A stretch of DNA of 64,000 nucleotides, from the NCBI RefSeq assembly GCF_008932295.1, contig NZ_WBWA01000007.1, positions 124,001-188,000 on the forward strand, read 5' to 3'. The position numbers and the translations under genes are program-made. Below, one piece after another: positions 26,110 through 34,773 of this stretch. The notes under the pieces are model-generated. The model had not been told where the DNA came from. It searched no databases and saw nothing but the letters and a program-made list of their open reading frames with translations. The stretch is from Brucella tritici. Lineage in GTDB: Bacteria > Pseudomonadota > Alphaproteobacteria > Rhizobiales > Rhizobiaceae. Positions within the stretch are counted from its first letter, which is position 1. The number at the start of each line of letters is the position of its first letter.

Positions 26110-26894
26110 GCGTTGAACACGCTGATGACGTTGGCCACATTCGCAGGCTGTTCAAGCGTCGGGAAATGGGTCGTGCCGGGGAGCTTCCGAGGCTGGAACC
26201 ACGGATTGCGCGCCGCGAAATCCACCTGTGCCTGCGTATATTCCGGCTCGAACGGCTGCGAATAGATATGGGTGACCGGACGGTTTTCGACCATGGCTGC
26301 CATGCGCTGCATGGGGCTGCCCCATTTGCGATAGGCTTTGCCGATTTCGCGCCCCGAGCGGGCCCACATTTCATAGGAATAGCCCGCCATCTCGTTGTTC
26401 ACGTGATTGACGATATCGGCATTCTTCGTGTCGCCGATCCAGTAGTCGAAGAAACCAGAACGACCATTCTCCCAGACCTGCCGGTCCTGAATACCGTCGA
26501 TCAGTTCGAAGAAGGTTTCATTCGGCTGGTTCATGATCCAGTCGATAACAACCGATTTCGGCACGCGGCCTGATCCCAGGCGGTCGGTGACTTCGATATT
26601 GGCCCAGCCGCCATGGGAAGTCGAAACGGGAAGAAAGGTCTCAAGCTCCAGCGCATCAACGAAAGCGACAAGATCGTCGGCCTGCTCGTTGATGTCGAAA
26701 TCGCCGTCATGTTCGCGATGGTCGCCGTGACCGCGCCAGTCGAAGCGGATGACGCGATGATCTTTCGCCAGTTCCGGCACGAGTGTCTTGAACAGGCGGT
26801 GATCCTGGCACCATCCAGATAGCAGCACAATGGCCGGGCCGCTTCCGGTTTCATCCCAGGAAAATACATTGTTGCCAATTTTCATCGAGTTCAT
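26106..26894 (-). CDS. Hod/AqdC-like cofactor-free 3-hydroxy-4-quinolone 2,4-dioxygenase
   Basis: 262-aa alpha/beta-hydrolase-fold protein that matches the cofactor-independent dioxygenases Hod, Qdo and AqdC in distinctive segments: LSGWCQDHR (25-33), FLPVSTSHGGW (87-97, elbow Ser93), VIDWIM (Asp118), GFFDYW, YSYEMWARSGREI, GSPMQRMA, YSQPFEPEY and TTHFP (His243). These enzymes use O2 to cleave 3-hydroxy-4-oxoquinolines into N-acylanthranilate and CO. The Ser, Asp and His are kept. From memory of Hod, the residue before the elbow Ser and the one after GWC are His; here they are Thr92 and Gln30. ATG 26894 has GGAG upstream. It is flanked by an FAD monooxygenase and an amide hydrolase, as in aqd clusters. 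Confidence 0.85.
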   Translation of the reverse strand: MNSMKIGNNVFSWDETGSGPAIVLLSGWCQDHRLFKTLVPELAKDHRVIRFDWRGHGDHREHDGDFDINEQADDLVAFVDALELETFLPVSTSHGGWANIEVTDRLGSGRVPKSVVIDWIMNQPNETFFELIDGIQDRQVWENGRSGFFDYWIGDTKNADIVNHVNNEMAGYSYEMWARSGREIGKAYRKWGSPMQRMAAMVENRPVTHIYSQPFEPEYTQAQVDFAARNPWFQPRKLPGTTHFPTLEQPANVANVISVFNA

Positions 26895-26917
26895 GGAAAT
26901 CTCCATCATCCGGCGTT

Positions 26918-28051
26918 TCAGGCTGCGCCTGTTGGAATATGCAAAGCGGTCTTCATGCGTTCCGCACCAAGCGGAGCGCATTTTCCGGTAATTTTCAGCA
27001 CTTGCGAGCGCACATCGTCGGGCCAGTAATTCATGTCGCCCAGTCGCTCCGCAGTATCCTGCGTGTGTTCGGTCAGCGGGCGTTCACGCGCCTCCCAGGC
27101 TGCCAGCGCTTCGCTCACATCCGCATGTTCGTCCAGCGCAACCGCCAGTCCGAGCGCATTCATCAGAGCGCAACCACCGCCTTGTCCGAGATAAGGTGGC
27201 ATCGCATGGGCACCATCGCCGAGGATTGCCACCCGACCCTTGCTCCATGATTTCAGCTTCAGGACTTCGAATGCGTCCCACCGCCCCGCATCACCGAAAC
27301 GAGCGATCAAAGATGCAAGATGCGGGAAACTTTCGGTCCAGAGCGCGGTATCGACCGGTGTGCGATAGGCCGCCTCGTCTTCAACCGATGCACAGAGCGC
27401 GATATAGAGATCAGTCTCGCTGGCGGGCGTGTAAAGAATACGGCGCGAGCCGGAGAAATGCTCGATATAGCGCGGCAGATCTTCAACGGGAGCGTCTGCG
27501 TTGTCACGCTTTATCATCATGCGCACGGCACCGTAGCCAAGCGGCTTTCGGTACATCATGAGATCGAGCGAATCCCTGACCTTGGAATTGATGCCATCCG
27601 CCCCGATGACCAGATCGGCAGCAAGGCGCCTGCCATCGGCCAGCAGCAATTCACCCTCGGGCGTTGCGCCGACAGCTTCCGCGCCGGTGACGACCTCAAC
27701 GCCGGCGCGACGCGCAGCATTGAGCAATGCCGTCAGCAATGTTTCACGCAGGATTGTTATGAGGCGCGCTGGTCCGTTGCCGTTGATTGGAATCTCTTCC
27801 ATCGTTTCATTACGGTGATCGCGCGTATGGAACTCCGGTCCCTCATGAGCGCCGATCACAGCCTCATCATAGGCGCCGAGGGCCTTGAGTACATGCAGGC
27901 CATTGCTCCAGATATAAATCCCGGCGCCGAAAGTGCGCAGATTGGACGAGCGCTCATGCACCCTTACGCTCCATCCGCGTTGGGCGAGCGCTGTGGCAGA
28001 AGCCAGCCCCGCAATACCTGCGCCAGCGATCTCCGCGTGACGTTTCGTCAT
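26918..28051 (-). CDS. FAD-dependent aromatic monooxygenase (AqdB/Moq or salicylate hydroxylase-like)
   Basis: 377-aa group A flavoprotein hydroxylase. The Rossmann motif GAGIAG (10-15) ends in VHER, the second FAD/NAD(P)H motif is GADG (150-153), and the third is GDGAHAMPP (278-286) with GQGGGCALMNA. Such enzymes hydroxylate an activated aromatic ring using NAD(P)H and O2. Being first in an operon with a Hod-like dioxygenase, it probably makes the 3-hydroxy-4-quinolone that the dioxygenase cleaves, as AqdB does with HHQ. ATG 28051 has GAGGAGAA upstream; the longer frame to 28186 crosses the divergent promoter. Alternatives are salicylate or hydroxynicotinate hydroxylases. Confidence 0.85.
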   Translation of the reverse strand: MTKRHAEIAGAGIAGLASATALAQRGWSVRVHERSSNLRTFGAGIYIWSNGLHVLKALGAYDEAVIGAHEGPEFHTRDHRNETMEEIPINGNGPARLITILRETLLTALLNAARRAGVEVVTGAEAVGATPEGELLLADGRRLAADLVIGADGINSKVRDSLDLMMYRKPLGYGAVRMMIKRDNADAPVEDLPRYIEHFSGSRRILYTPASETDLYIALCASVEDEAAYRTPVDTALWTESFPHLASLIARFGDAGRWDAFEVLKLKSWSKGRVAILGDGAHAMPPYLGQGGGCALMNALGLAVALDEHADVSEALAAWEARERPLTEHTQDTAERLGDMNYWPDDVRSQVLKITGKCAPLGAERMKTALHIPTGAA

Positions 28052-28126
28052 TCCAATTCTCCTCAACCCATTTCGGAAAGAGATTTCCAAGTCCTGCCGA
28101 CAAAGGAAAGTGAATTCTGACCGCGA

Positions 28127-28164
28127 CAGATATGAGGAAATAGAATATCTGTGGGCAGACATAT
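28127..28164. promoter_or_regulatory. LysR-type operator between monooxygenase operon and LysR gene
   Basis: CAGATAT (28127-28133) and ATATCTG (28145-28151) form a perfect 7-bp inverted repeat with an 11-nt spacer, followed after 4 nt by CAGACATAT (28156-28164). This fits a LysR recognition site plus an adjacent activation half-site in a 128-bp divergent region. Confidence 0.55.
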
Positions 28165-28179
28165 CCTTGAGGAGGCGAT

Positions 28180-29100
28180 ATGGCATTGCTCACCAATCAT
28201 CTGACGATCCGGTATATCCGCATCATCGATGCGATCGAAGAGGAGCGCAGCATCGCGCGCGCTGCCGACCGGTTGAACGTTACCCAATCCGCAGTCACCA
28301 AGGCGTTGCAGGAAATCGAAGCCCTAACCGGATTGCGGCTTTTCACACGCACTAACAGGGGCGTTGTCCCGACCCATGCGGGCATGCAACTGACCACGGA
28401 TGCAAGACGTCTCCTTGCCCATCTGATGGTGGCCGAGCAAAATCTTGCCGATCTGCGCGACGGGACAGGCGGACGGCTGGCCATCGGGACCCTGCTTTCA
28501 GCATCTGCCGATCTGCTTCCCAGAGCCATCGCCAAAGTCCGGCGCGACAATCGCCGCATCGTGGTCAAGGTCGTGACGGGAACGGATGATGTCCTGATGC
28601 CAGCATTGCGGGCGGGTGAGTTGGACATGGTGATAGGCCGCCTTTCCGAGCGGCATGAACCGGTCAATCTCGTGCAGGAGGTCCTGATTCCGGATAACGC
28701 CGTCGTCGTCGTGCGCCGCGACCATCCATTGACGCTGCGCCCCGCACTTCGCCTTCATGATCTGATCGAGTGGGACTGGATTTTGCCGCCTAAGGAAACC
28801 AATCTCCGCCTCCAGATCGATCGCACATTCCGCGAGGAAGGCGTTCCGCCGCCTGCACAATCCGTTGAATCCGTCTCGCCGCTCATCAACAAGGGACTGC
28901 TTTTGCAGGCAGACTATATATGCGTCATGCCCGCGCAGGTGGCGCGGATTGAAGAAGCGTCGGGACAGCTTGCCATTCTGCCGGTTCAGCTTGGCGCGAC
29001 CTCCGGCTTTTTGGGGATCACCACGCTTCCTGAAAGCAACCGGTCGGCCACGGCAGACCTGTTCATTCAGGTGCTGCGGGAAATTGCCCGGACAGGTTAA
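28180..29100 (+). CDS. LysR-family regulator of the quinolone-type operon
   Basis: 306 aa. The N-terminal HTH reads IRYIRIIDAIEEERSIARAADRL then VTQSAVTKALQEIEALTG, like GbpR/PcaQ-type regulators, and the C-terminal domain is a type 2 periplasmic-binding fold. ATG 28180 follows a strong GAGGAGG. It is divergent from the monooxygenase-dioxygenase-hydrolase operon, with a good inverted-repeat operator between them, so it is the likely activator. The inducer may be a quinolone or anthranilate-type compound. An orphan ABC binding-protein gene follows on the same strand. Confidence 0.88.
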   Translation: MALLTNHLTIRYIRIIDAIEEERSIARAADRLNVTQSAVTKALQEIEALTGLRLFTRTNRGVVPTHAGMQLTTDARRLLAHLMVAEQNLADLRDGTGGRLAIGTLLSASADLLPRAIAKVRRDNRRIVVKVVTGTDDVLMPALRAGELDMVIGRLSERHEPVNLVQEVLIPDNAVVVVRRDHPLTLRPALRLHDLIEWDWILPPKETNLRLQIDRTFREEGVPPPAQSVESVSPLINKGLLLQADYICVMPAQVARIEEASGQLAILPVQLGATSGFLGITTLPESNRSATADLFIQVLREIARTG

Positions 29101-29298
29101 GACAGGTTGAAGACAGGCCCCTCCCATCCTCAACACACCCTTCTGATATTCCTGAGCCTCATAGCAGTGCGAAGAGTGTTCAGTTTACGGACTTCAAGTT
29201 TCAGCATGAAATGACCGGCAAGACCTCCTGCCCGAAACAGCGTTTTCAAGCGCGGGACAGAGAAAAGGTCGTGAAGGGCAATCAAGAGAGGAACTTTC

Positions 29299-30486
29299 AT
29301 GCTCAAGCTTTCACTGCTTGGTGCTTCGGCACTCTGTCTATCTCTGGCCGGGACTGTCGCGGCCTTCGCCAAAGAACCCGTCACCATCGGCATGATCACC
29401 ACCTTGTCCGGCCCTGCCGGTTATCTCGGGCAAGACATTCGGGACGGTTTCCAGCTCGCAATTGATCAGAATGGCGGCGAACTGGGAGGCAAGCCAGTTG
29501 CGCTCAAGGTCGAGGATGACGGCCTCAAGCCGGGCAATGCCAAGCAGATTGCCGAAGCCATGCTGTCCGAACAGGGCGTCAAGCTCTTTACCGGCATGGT
29601 CTTCGCCAATGTCGCCGGTGCGGCTCTGCCTGATATTCTCGACGAAGGCGGCATCTATATCAGCCCCAACACCGCCTCTGCCGAATTTGCAGGCAAGGAA
29701 TGCCACCCCAACTATTTCGTCAGCTCCTGGCAGGATGACAGCCAGGGAGAAAGCGCTGGCGCGCTGGCACAATCAATGGATTATCCTTCGGCATTCCTGA
29801 TCGCGCCGAATTATCAGGCCGGGCGCGAGACGATGGATGCGTTCAAGCGCTTCTACAAGGGCAAGATCGTCGGCGAAGTCTATACTCAGATGGACCAGAC
29901 CGATTTTGCCGCTGAAATCGCGCAGATCCGTGCCGCAAAGCCAGCAATGGTCTATGAATTCGAACCGGGCGGCATGGGCATCGCGTTTCTGCAGCAATAT
30001 CAGCAGTCAGGTCTGCTGAAAGAAATCCCGATGGTCGTTCATCCTGCATCGCTCGATCAGGTAATCGTGAATGTTGTCGGAAAGGCAGCCGACGGCGTGC
30101 GGGTGACCAGCCACTGGAACGACGATTTCGACAATGCGGAAAACAAGAAATTCGTTGCCGCCTGGAAGGCTAAATTCGGGGATCGCCCGATCACCTATTA
30201 TGCCGCACAAGGCTATGATGCCGCGCTGATGATGGGTGCCGGACTTGCTGGCGTCTCGGGTGACGACATCGATGCCAAGACATTCCGCAAGGCATTGCTT
30301 TCCGCACAAATTCCTTCCGTGCGTGGAGAATTCAAACTCGGGCCGAACCAGCATCCCGTTCAGGATTGGTATGCGCTCGGTGTGGCCGAAGGTGCCAACG
30401 GCAAGCCCTATCTGAAGACCGAGAAGAAAGTCCTGACCGCTCATGGCGATATCTATGCCGCACAATGCAAGATGGATGCGGAATAA
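29299..30486 (+). CDS. Orphan Liv-type ABC substrate-binding protein
   Basis: 395-aa periplasmic binding protein (Peripla_BP_6 fold) with a signal peptide (about residues 1-24). It is a clear paralogue of the protein at 34774-35937: both carry the TLSGPxGYLGQDxRDG opening, PGGMGIAF, QQYQQ/RQYQQ, GPNQHP(V/L)QDWY and a C-terminal lone Cys segment (AAQCKM/SAECKL). No permease or ATPase genes follow, so it may use the LivHMGF importer of the adjacent operon as an alternative ligand receptor. Ligand unknown; the neighbours suggest an aromatic or aminobenzoate compound. GAGAGG precedes the start. Confidence 0.87.
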   Translation: MLKLSLLGASALCLSLAGTVAAFAKEPVTIGMITTLSGPAGYLGQDIRDGFQLAIDQNGGELGGKPVALKVEDDGLKPGNAKQIAEAMLSEQGVKLFTGMVFANVAGAALPDILDEGGIYISPNTASAEFAGKECHPNYFVSSWQDDSQGESAGALAQSMDYPSAFLIAPNYQAGRETMDAFKRFYKGKIVGEVYTQMDQTDFAAEIAQIRAAKPAMVYEFEPGGMGIAFLQQYQQSGLLKEIPMVVHPASLDQVIVNVVGKAADGVRVTSHWNDDFDNAENKKFVAAWKAKFGDRPITYYAAQGYDAALMMGAGLAGVSGDDIDAKTFRKALLSAQIPSVRGEFKLGPNQHPVQDWYALGVAEGANGKPYLKTEKKVLTAHGDIYAAQCKMDAE

Positions 30487-30502
30487 GACTTACGAATAGA
30501 AG

Positions 30503-30528
30503 AAGCCCCGCTACTGCGGGGCTTTTCG
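30503..30528. terminator. Terminator between convergent genes
   Basis: AAGCCCCGC (30503-30511), loop TACT, GCGGGGCTT (30516-30524), then TTCGTT. A classic intrinsic terminator for the binding-protein gene; the A-rich left flank may serve the minus strand too. Confidence 0.85.
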
Positions 30529-30541
30529 TTAAGCAAGTGTG

Positions 30542-31348
30542 TCAGATAACCGTCGAGGCGACACGGTTTTCGATCGCGCGCACAAGATTGAGCGCGGTCA
30601 TTTCGGACGATTTAGGATTGGTCGCCAGCGGGCCGTTTTCAAAGCGCAGATGCATCCGACCGAAATCGCCTTCGGCAATAATCTCATGCGTGTTGAGGCG
30701 CGCTGCCGGGTCTGCAACCAATGTGACGCGGGTACGATCAAGACCAATCCCCGCGAGCGACGTAATCACCGCAACATTGGCATTTTGCGGAAAGGCATCC
30801 GCTGCCTTGCGGGCCGTATCCGTGAAGAAGACCGTGGCCTCACTGATTTCGTCAAGCCGCACCAGTTGGGCGGCCTGAGTGCCCGCCCATGCTTTTGCGG
30901 GCTTGATGATGCGATGCTCGACATTTTCAATCGAAAGCCGGCTTGCAGCCGAAAGCGCGTCGATGCCGCCCAGCGCGCCGGGTGGAATAATAAGCTTCGC
31001 GCCGCTGGCCGCAGCCGCATCCTTCAGCCTTTGAAACAGGGCATCATCGACGAAGGCCGATGTCGATGAAACCGCAAAATCCATTCCGGCGGAAAGCGCC
31101 GCCTCGCCCCACGGCAAGACACTGGGGCGACCTGCCGCCTCCACCACGAGACTTGCGCCGGTGGCAGCAAGCTCGGCAGGATTCTCGATGAGCACGGCAC
31201 CGGCAGGCAGTCCGTCACGGGATGCCGCCCGGTCACGCACCGCCACCGCGCCGATCCTTACGGCACTTTTTCGCTCAGCGAGAAGTTCTGCGACCCGCTT
31301 GCCGATAGCGCCCCATCCAACGAGGACGATTGTCTCAGATACCGACAT
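30542..31348 (-). CDS. Aspartate dehydrogenase (NadX-type)
   Basis: 268-aa NAD(P)-dependent L-aspartate dehydrogenase family protein. The Rossmann motif VGWGAIGKRVAELL lies at the N-terminus; SSTSAFVDD, PPGALGGIDALSAA, and the catalytic-domain segments KPAKAWAGT and ANVAVITSLAGIG(LD) are as in the family. It forms iminoaspartate, which can feed NAD synthesis or, in reverse, amination. It overlaps the livF gene by 14 bp and is the last gene of the operon with 3-hydroxyanthranilate dioxygenase. The pairing is intriguing because both enzymes lie near quinolinate, but a catabolic role on another amino acid is also possible. Confidence 0.82.
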   Translation of the reverse strand: MSVSETIVLVGWGAIGKRVAELLAERKSAVRIGAVAVRDRAASRDGLPAGAVLIENPAELAATGASLVVEAAGRPSVLPWGEAALSAGMDFAVSSTSAFVDDALFQRLKDAAAASGAKLIIPPGALGGIDALSAASRLSIENVEHRIIKPAKAWAGTQAAQLVRLDEISEATVFFTDTARKAADAFPQNANVAVITSLAGIGLDRTRVTLVADPAARLNTHEIIAEGDFGRMHLRFENGPLATNPKSSEMTALNLVRAIENRVASTVI

Positions 31349-32036
31349 AAGCATGCACCTGCTCACGGTCGCGTTCGAGATCGGCACTCGTCCCGCGCCA
31401 AACCGTTCGGCCTTTCTCGACAATGTAATGGCGATCCGCCAACTTCTTCAAAACCGCGATATTCTTGTCGATCAGAAGGATCGACTGGCCCATTTCGCGC
31501 AATTGCATGATGCAGTGCCAGATTTCCGTGCGGATGACCGGAGCAAGCCCTTCCGTCGCTTCATCGAGGATCAAAAGATGCGGGTTGGTCATCAATGCAC
31601 GACCGATAGCCAGCATCTGCTGTTCGCCGCCTGAAAGCGTGCCCGCCGTCTGATCCGCCCGCTCCTGCATACGCGGGAAAAGCGCATATATCTTGCCGAG
31701 ATCCCACGGCGATTGCCGCTTGCAACGGTTCGATGCGGTTGCGACCAGATTTTCACGCACGGTCAATGTCGGGAAAATCTGCCGTCCCTCCGGCACAAGA
31801 CCGACCCCCAGGCGCGCCACTTTTTCCGGGCTGTAGCTGGTCGTGTCGCGCCCCGCGATCTGGACCTGCCCCCCTTTGGGGGCGAGGAGACCCATCAATG
31901 TGCGTATGGTGGTGGTCTTGCCCATGCCATTGCGGCCCATGAGCGTGACCAGTTCACCCTCATTCACTTCCAGCGAGACGTCGAACAATACCTGAGAATG
32001 GCCATAGGCGGCCTGAAGTCCTTCGATTTTCAGCAC
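31335..32036 (-). CDS. livF: Liv-type ABC transporter ATP-binding protein LivF
   Basis: 233-aa ATPase of a branched-chain amino-acid-type importer. Walker A is GRNGMGKTT, the ABC signature is LSGGEQQM, Walker B is LLILDEATEGL, followed by the switch His region. The C-terminal segment TSADLERDREQVHAYVGI is typical of LivF. It overlaps livG by 7 bp. It partners LivG, LivH, LivM and the binding protein of this operon to import an unknown, perhaps aromatic, amino compound. Confidence 0.92.
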   Translation of the reverse strand: MLKIEGLQAAYGHSQVLFDVSLEVNEGELVTLMGRNGMGKTTTIRTLMGLLAPKGGQVQIAGRDTTSYSPEKVARLGVGLVPEGRQIFPTLTVRENLVATASNRCKRQSPWDLGKIYALFPRMQERADQTAGTLSGGEQQMLAIGRALMTNPHLLILDEATEGLAPVIRTEIWHCIMQLREMGQSILLIDKNIAVLKKLADRHYIVEKGRTVWRGTSADLERDREQVHAYVGI

Positions 32037-32785
32037 AGTTCCTCCTCCCCGCCGAGATAGGCTTCCCGCACAGCTTCGCTCGCCCTTATGTCTTCCACCG
32101 TACCCGTGAGAATGACACGGCCATAGACCAGCACCGATATGCGGTCGGCGAGCGCAAACACCGCCTCCATGTCGTGCTCTACGAGGAGCATCGAAACCTT
32201 GCCGCGCAGCCCCTGCAAAAGCTCGATCATTTCCTGGCTTTCGACATGGCCGAGACCAGCCATCGGCTCATCGAGAAGCAGAAGCTTCGGCTTTCCGGCC
32301 AGCGCCATCAGCAGTTCCAGTTGCTTGCGCCCACCGCTCGACAGATCGCCTGCAAGCTTCTCCGGGTGATTGGCCAGACGGCTTCCGGCAAGGATTGCGT
32401 CAACTTCACGCCAGATGGCGCTGCGGCCTTTCAGACTGTCGAGAATCCGGAAATTGTGCCCCTCGCGCGCCTGCACCGCCATCGCGATGTTCTGGCGCAC
32501 ACTCATATCGTTCAAAAGCGTCGATATCTGGAATGTGCGTCCCAATCCGCGTCCGACACGTGTGGCGGCAGGCAGTTTGGTAATATCCTCTCCCATCAGG
32601 CTGATCGTCCCCGATGTCGGCGTCAGCTCACCGCAAAGCTGGTTGATGAGTGTGGACTTGCCCGCCCCGTTCGGACCGATCAGGGCATGGATATGCCCTT
32701 CCGTGACGTCGAGCGTCACATGATCCGTCGCGACCAGACCGGCAAAGCGCTTCACCAGATCGCGGACCTGCAATATCGCAGTCAT
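32030..32785 (-). CDS. livG: Liv-type ABC transporter ATP-binding protein LivG
   Basis: 251-aa ATPase. Walker A is GPNGAGKST, signature LSSGGRKQLEL, Walker B LLLLDEPMAGL, then the distal His in LVEHDMEAVF. The inserted GRTFQIS region after GLGRTF is LivG-like. ATG 32785 is preceded by GGAGG and overlaps the livM stop by 4 bp; the longer frame into livM is a read-through. Confidence 0.92.
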   Translation of the reverse strand: MTAILQVRDLVKRFAGLVATDHVTLDVTEGHIHALIGPNGAGKSTLINQLCGELTPTSGTISLMGEDITKLPAATRVGRGLGRTFQISTLLNDMSVRQNIAMAVQAREGHNFRILDSLKGRSAIWREVDAILAGSRLANHPEKLAGDLSSGGRKQLELLMALAGKPKLLLLDEPMAGLGHVESQEMIELLQGLRGKVSMLLVEHDMEAVFALADRISVLVYGRVILTGTVEDIRASEAVREAYLGGEEELC

Positions 32786-33783
32786 GCCGGCACCTCCACC
32801 TTGCGGTCTTTGCGAAACGGACGGCAAAGCGCGCGCCAGCCGCCGACAATGCCGCCCTTGGTTCCCAAAACCACAACGAGCAGAATGATGCCCATGGCAA
32901 GCTGCCAATGTTCCGTCCAGGAGGCGAGATAGGTCTGCAGGATCAGGAACGCAGCCGCGCCCCAGATAGGCCCGAAGAACGTGCCGACCCCGCCCAGAAT
33001 GACCATCACCATCAACTCACCCGATTTGGTCCAGTGCAGCGTATCCGGGCTTGCAAAACGCATGAAGATGGTGAGAAGCGCCCCAGCCAGACCAGCGCCC
33101 ATTCCGGCAAGGACAAAGCCGTAAAGCTTGTAGCGATAGGTTTCGATCCCCATGGCTGTCATGCGTCGCTCGCTCTGGCGAATGCCGGAAAGCACCGCGC
33201 CATAGGACGAATGCACAACCCGCCAGAGGAAAGCGAAATACAGGATCATCGAAACGAGGATGACATAATACATCGTCGTCTTGTCACGCAGGCTGAGACC
33301 GAAAAGATCATTTGCCCGCCGCACGATGATACCATCTTCGCCGCCATAGGTTTTGAGCGAAACGAAGAGGAAGAACAGCATCTGTGCAAAGGCGAGCGTA
33401 ATCATGATGAACTGCACACCGGAAGTGCGCAGCGCCAGCGCACCGATGACCAGCGCGGCAAGACCCGCCACCAGCATCGCCGCCGGAACGGTGATCAGAA
33501 ACTGGTCGGAGCCCGGAATGAAGCCGAAAAGCATAGTCTCCTCGGCGTGGTGAAAATAGAGGATACCCACGACATAGGAGCCTATGCCGAAGAAGGCGGC
33601 ATGACCGAAAGACACCATCCCACCATAGCCGAGGATGAGATTAAGGCTGGCCGCGGCGATGGCATAGATCATGATCCGGGCGACAAGGCTGGATGCAGCC
33701 GTCTGCCCCAGCGCTTCGGCGCCGAATGGGAAAAGTGCAAGCACCACGCAGCCGAGAAGAACAAACAAAAAGCGATATGACAT
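32782..33783 (-). CDS. livM: Liv-type ABC transporter permease LivM
   Basis: 333-aa permease with about 9-10 membrane helices. Family marks: LNLILGYGGMVSFGHAAFFGIGSYV, the EAA-like loop RQSERRMTAMGIETYRYK, and FGPIWGAAAFL near the C-terminus. It pairs with LivH, whose stop lies 3 bp upstream of its ATG. Confidence 0.92.
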   Translation of the reverse strand: MSYRFLFVLLGCVVLALFPFGAEALGQTAASSLVARIMIYAIAAASLNLILGYGGMVSFGHAAFFGIGSYVVGILYFHHAEETMLFGFIPGSDQFLITVPAAMLVAGLAALVIGALALRTSGVQFIMITLAFAQMLFFLFVSLKTYGGEDGIIVRRANDLFGLSLRDKTTMYYVILVSMILYFAFLWRVVHSSYGAVLSGIRQSERRMTAMGIETYRYKLYGFVLAGMGAGLAGALLTIFMRFASPDTLHWTKSGELMVMVILGGVGTFFGPIWGAAAFLILQTYLASWTEHWQLAMGIILLVVVLGTKGGIVGGWRALCRPFRKDRKVEVPA

Positions 33784-33786
33784 GAT

Positions 33787-34701
33787 TCAGGCTCCCACCG
33801 GAAAGAGGCCTCTCGGGCGGAACAGAAGAACAATGGCCATCAGCAGATAAATGCCCATGGAGGCAATCCCGACACCCAGAGCGTCAGCCTCAGCCCCGGC
33901 CATGAAATGGCGCAGAATGGAAGGCAGAAAGGCGCGCAGGCAGGTATCGATGATGCCGAGCGAAATTCCCGCGATGAAGGCCCCCTTGATTGAGCCGACG
34001 CCGCCAATAACCACGACCACGAAGGTGGCAAGCAGGATCTGCTCGCCCATGCCGACCTGAACGGCAAGGATCGGACCGGTCATGAAACCGGCCAGACCCG
34101 CAAAGGCAGCGCCCAATGCAAACACCAGCGTGTAGAGCAGGCGGATATCCACGCCGAGCGCGCGCACCATGTCGCGATTGGTCGATCCTGCACGAACCAG
34201 CATGCCGATGCGGGTGCGGTTGATGAGCAGATAAAGACCGCCAGCGACCAGCAGGCCAGCCACAATGATGAGCAGCCGGAACGGCGGATAGCTCAGGCCT
34301 GAAAACAGCTCGATCGGCTGCGAGAGCGATGCGGGCAATTGCGTGAAAATCGGCTGGCGGCCAAAGATCAGCACGGTCAGCTCATTGAAGATCAGAATGA
34401 GCGAGAAAGTCGCCAGCACCTGATCCAGATGATCGCGCTGATAGAGCTTTCGCATGATGCCAAGCTCGATCACGATACCGGCAATCGTCGCGGCCAGAAT
34501 GGCTGCGGGCAGGCCCAACCAGAAATTTCCGGTCTGCACAGCCACCCAGGTGCCGATGAACGCACCGATCATGTAGAGCGAACCATGAGCGAGGTTGATG
34601 ACGCCCATGATCCCGAAGATCAGCGTCAGCCCTGCCGCCAGAAGGAACAACATGACGCCGTAGAGAAGGCCATTCAAAAGCTGCTCGAAGATGAGTGTCA
34701 T
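33787..34701 (-). CDS. livH: Liv-type ABC transporter permease LivH
   Basis: 304-aa permease with about eight membrane helices. Marks: LLYGVMLFLLAAGLTLIFGIMGVINLAHGSLYMIGA at the N-terminus (typical LivH pattern), the cytoplasmic loop MVRALGVDIRLLYTLVF, and GGVGSIKGAFIAG near the end. It is separated from the binding-protein gene by a GC-rich hairpin. Confidence 0.92.
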   Translation of the reverse strand: MTLIFEQLLNGLLYGVMLFLLAAGLTLIFGIMGVINLAHGSLYMIGAFIGTWVAVQTGNFWLGLPAAILAATIAGIVIELGIMRKLYQRDHLDQVLATFSLILIFNELTVLIFGRQPIFTQLPASLSQPIELFSGLSYPPFRLLIIVAGLLVAGGLYLLINRTRIGMLVRAGSTNRDMVRALGVDIRLLYTLVFALGAAFAGLAGFMTGPILAVQVGMGEQILLATFVVVVIGGVGSIKGAFIAGISLGIIDTCLRAFLPSILRHFMAGAEADALGVGIASMGIYLLMAIVLLFRPRGLFPVGA

Positions 34702-34739
34702 TGGAGAAAACGACCTTCATGAGAAATGAAAAGAAGCGT

Positions 34740-34761
34740 GGCGCGCGCTTTCGCGCGCGCC
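34740..34761. promoter_or_regulatory. GC-rich intercistronic hairpin between livJ and livH
   Basis: GGCGCGCGC and GCGCGCGCC form a perfect 9-bp stem with a TTTC loop, with no T-run. Such stems after binding-protein genes commonly protect the upstream mRNA and lower permease expression. Confidence 0.6.
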
Positions 34762-34773
34762 GGACGGTGGCTG

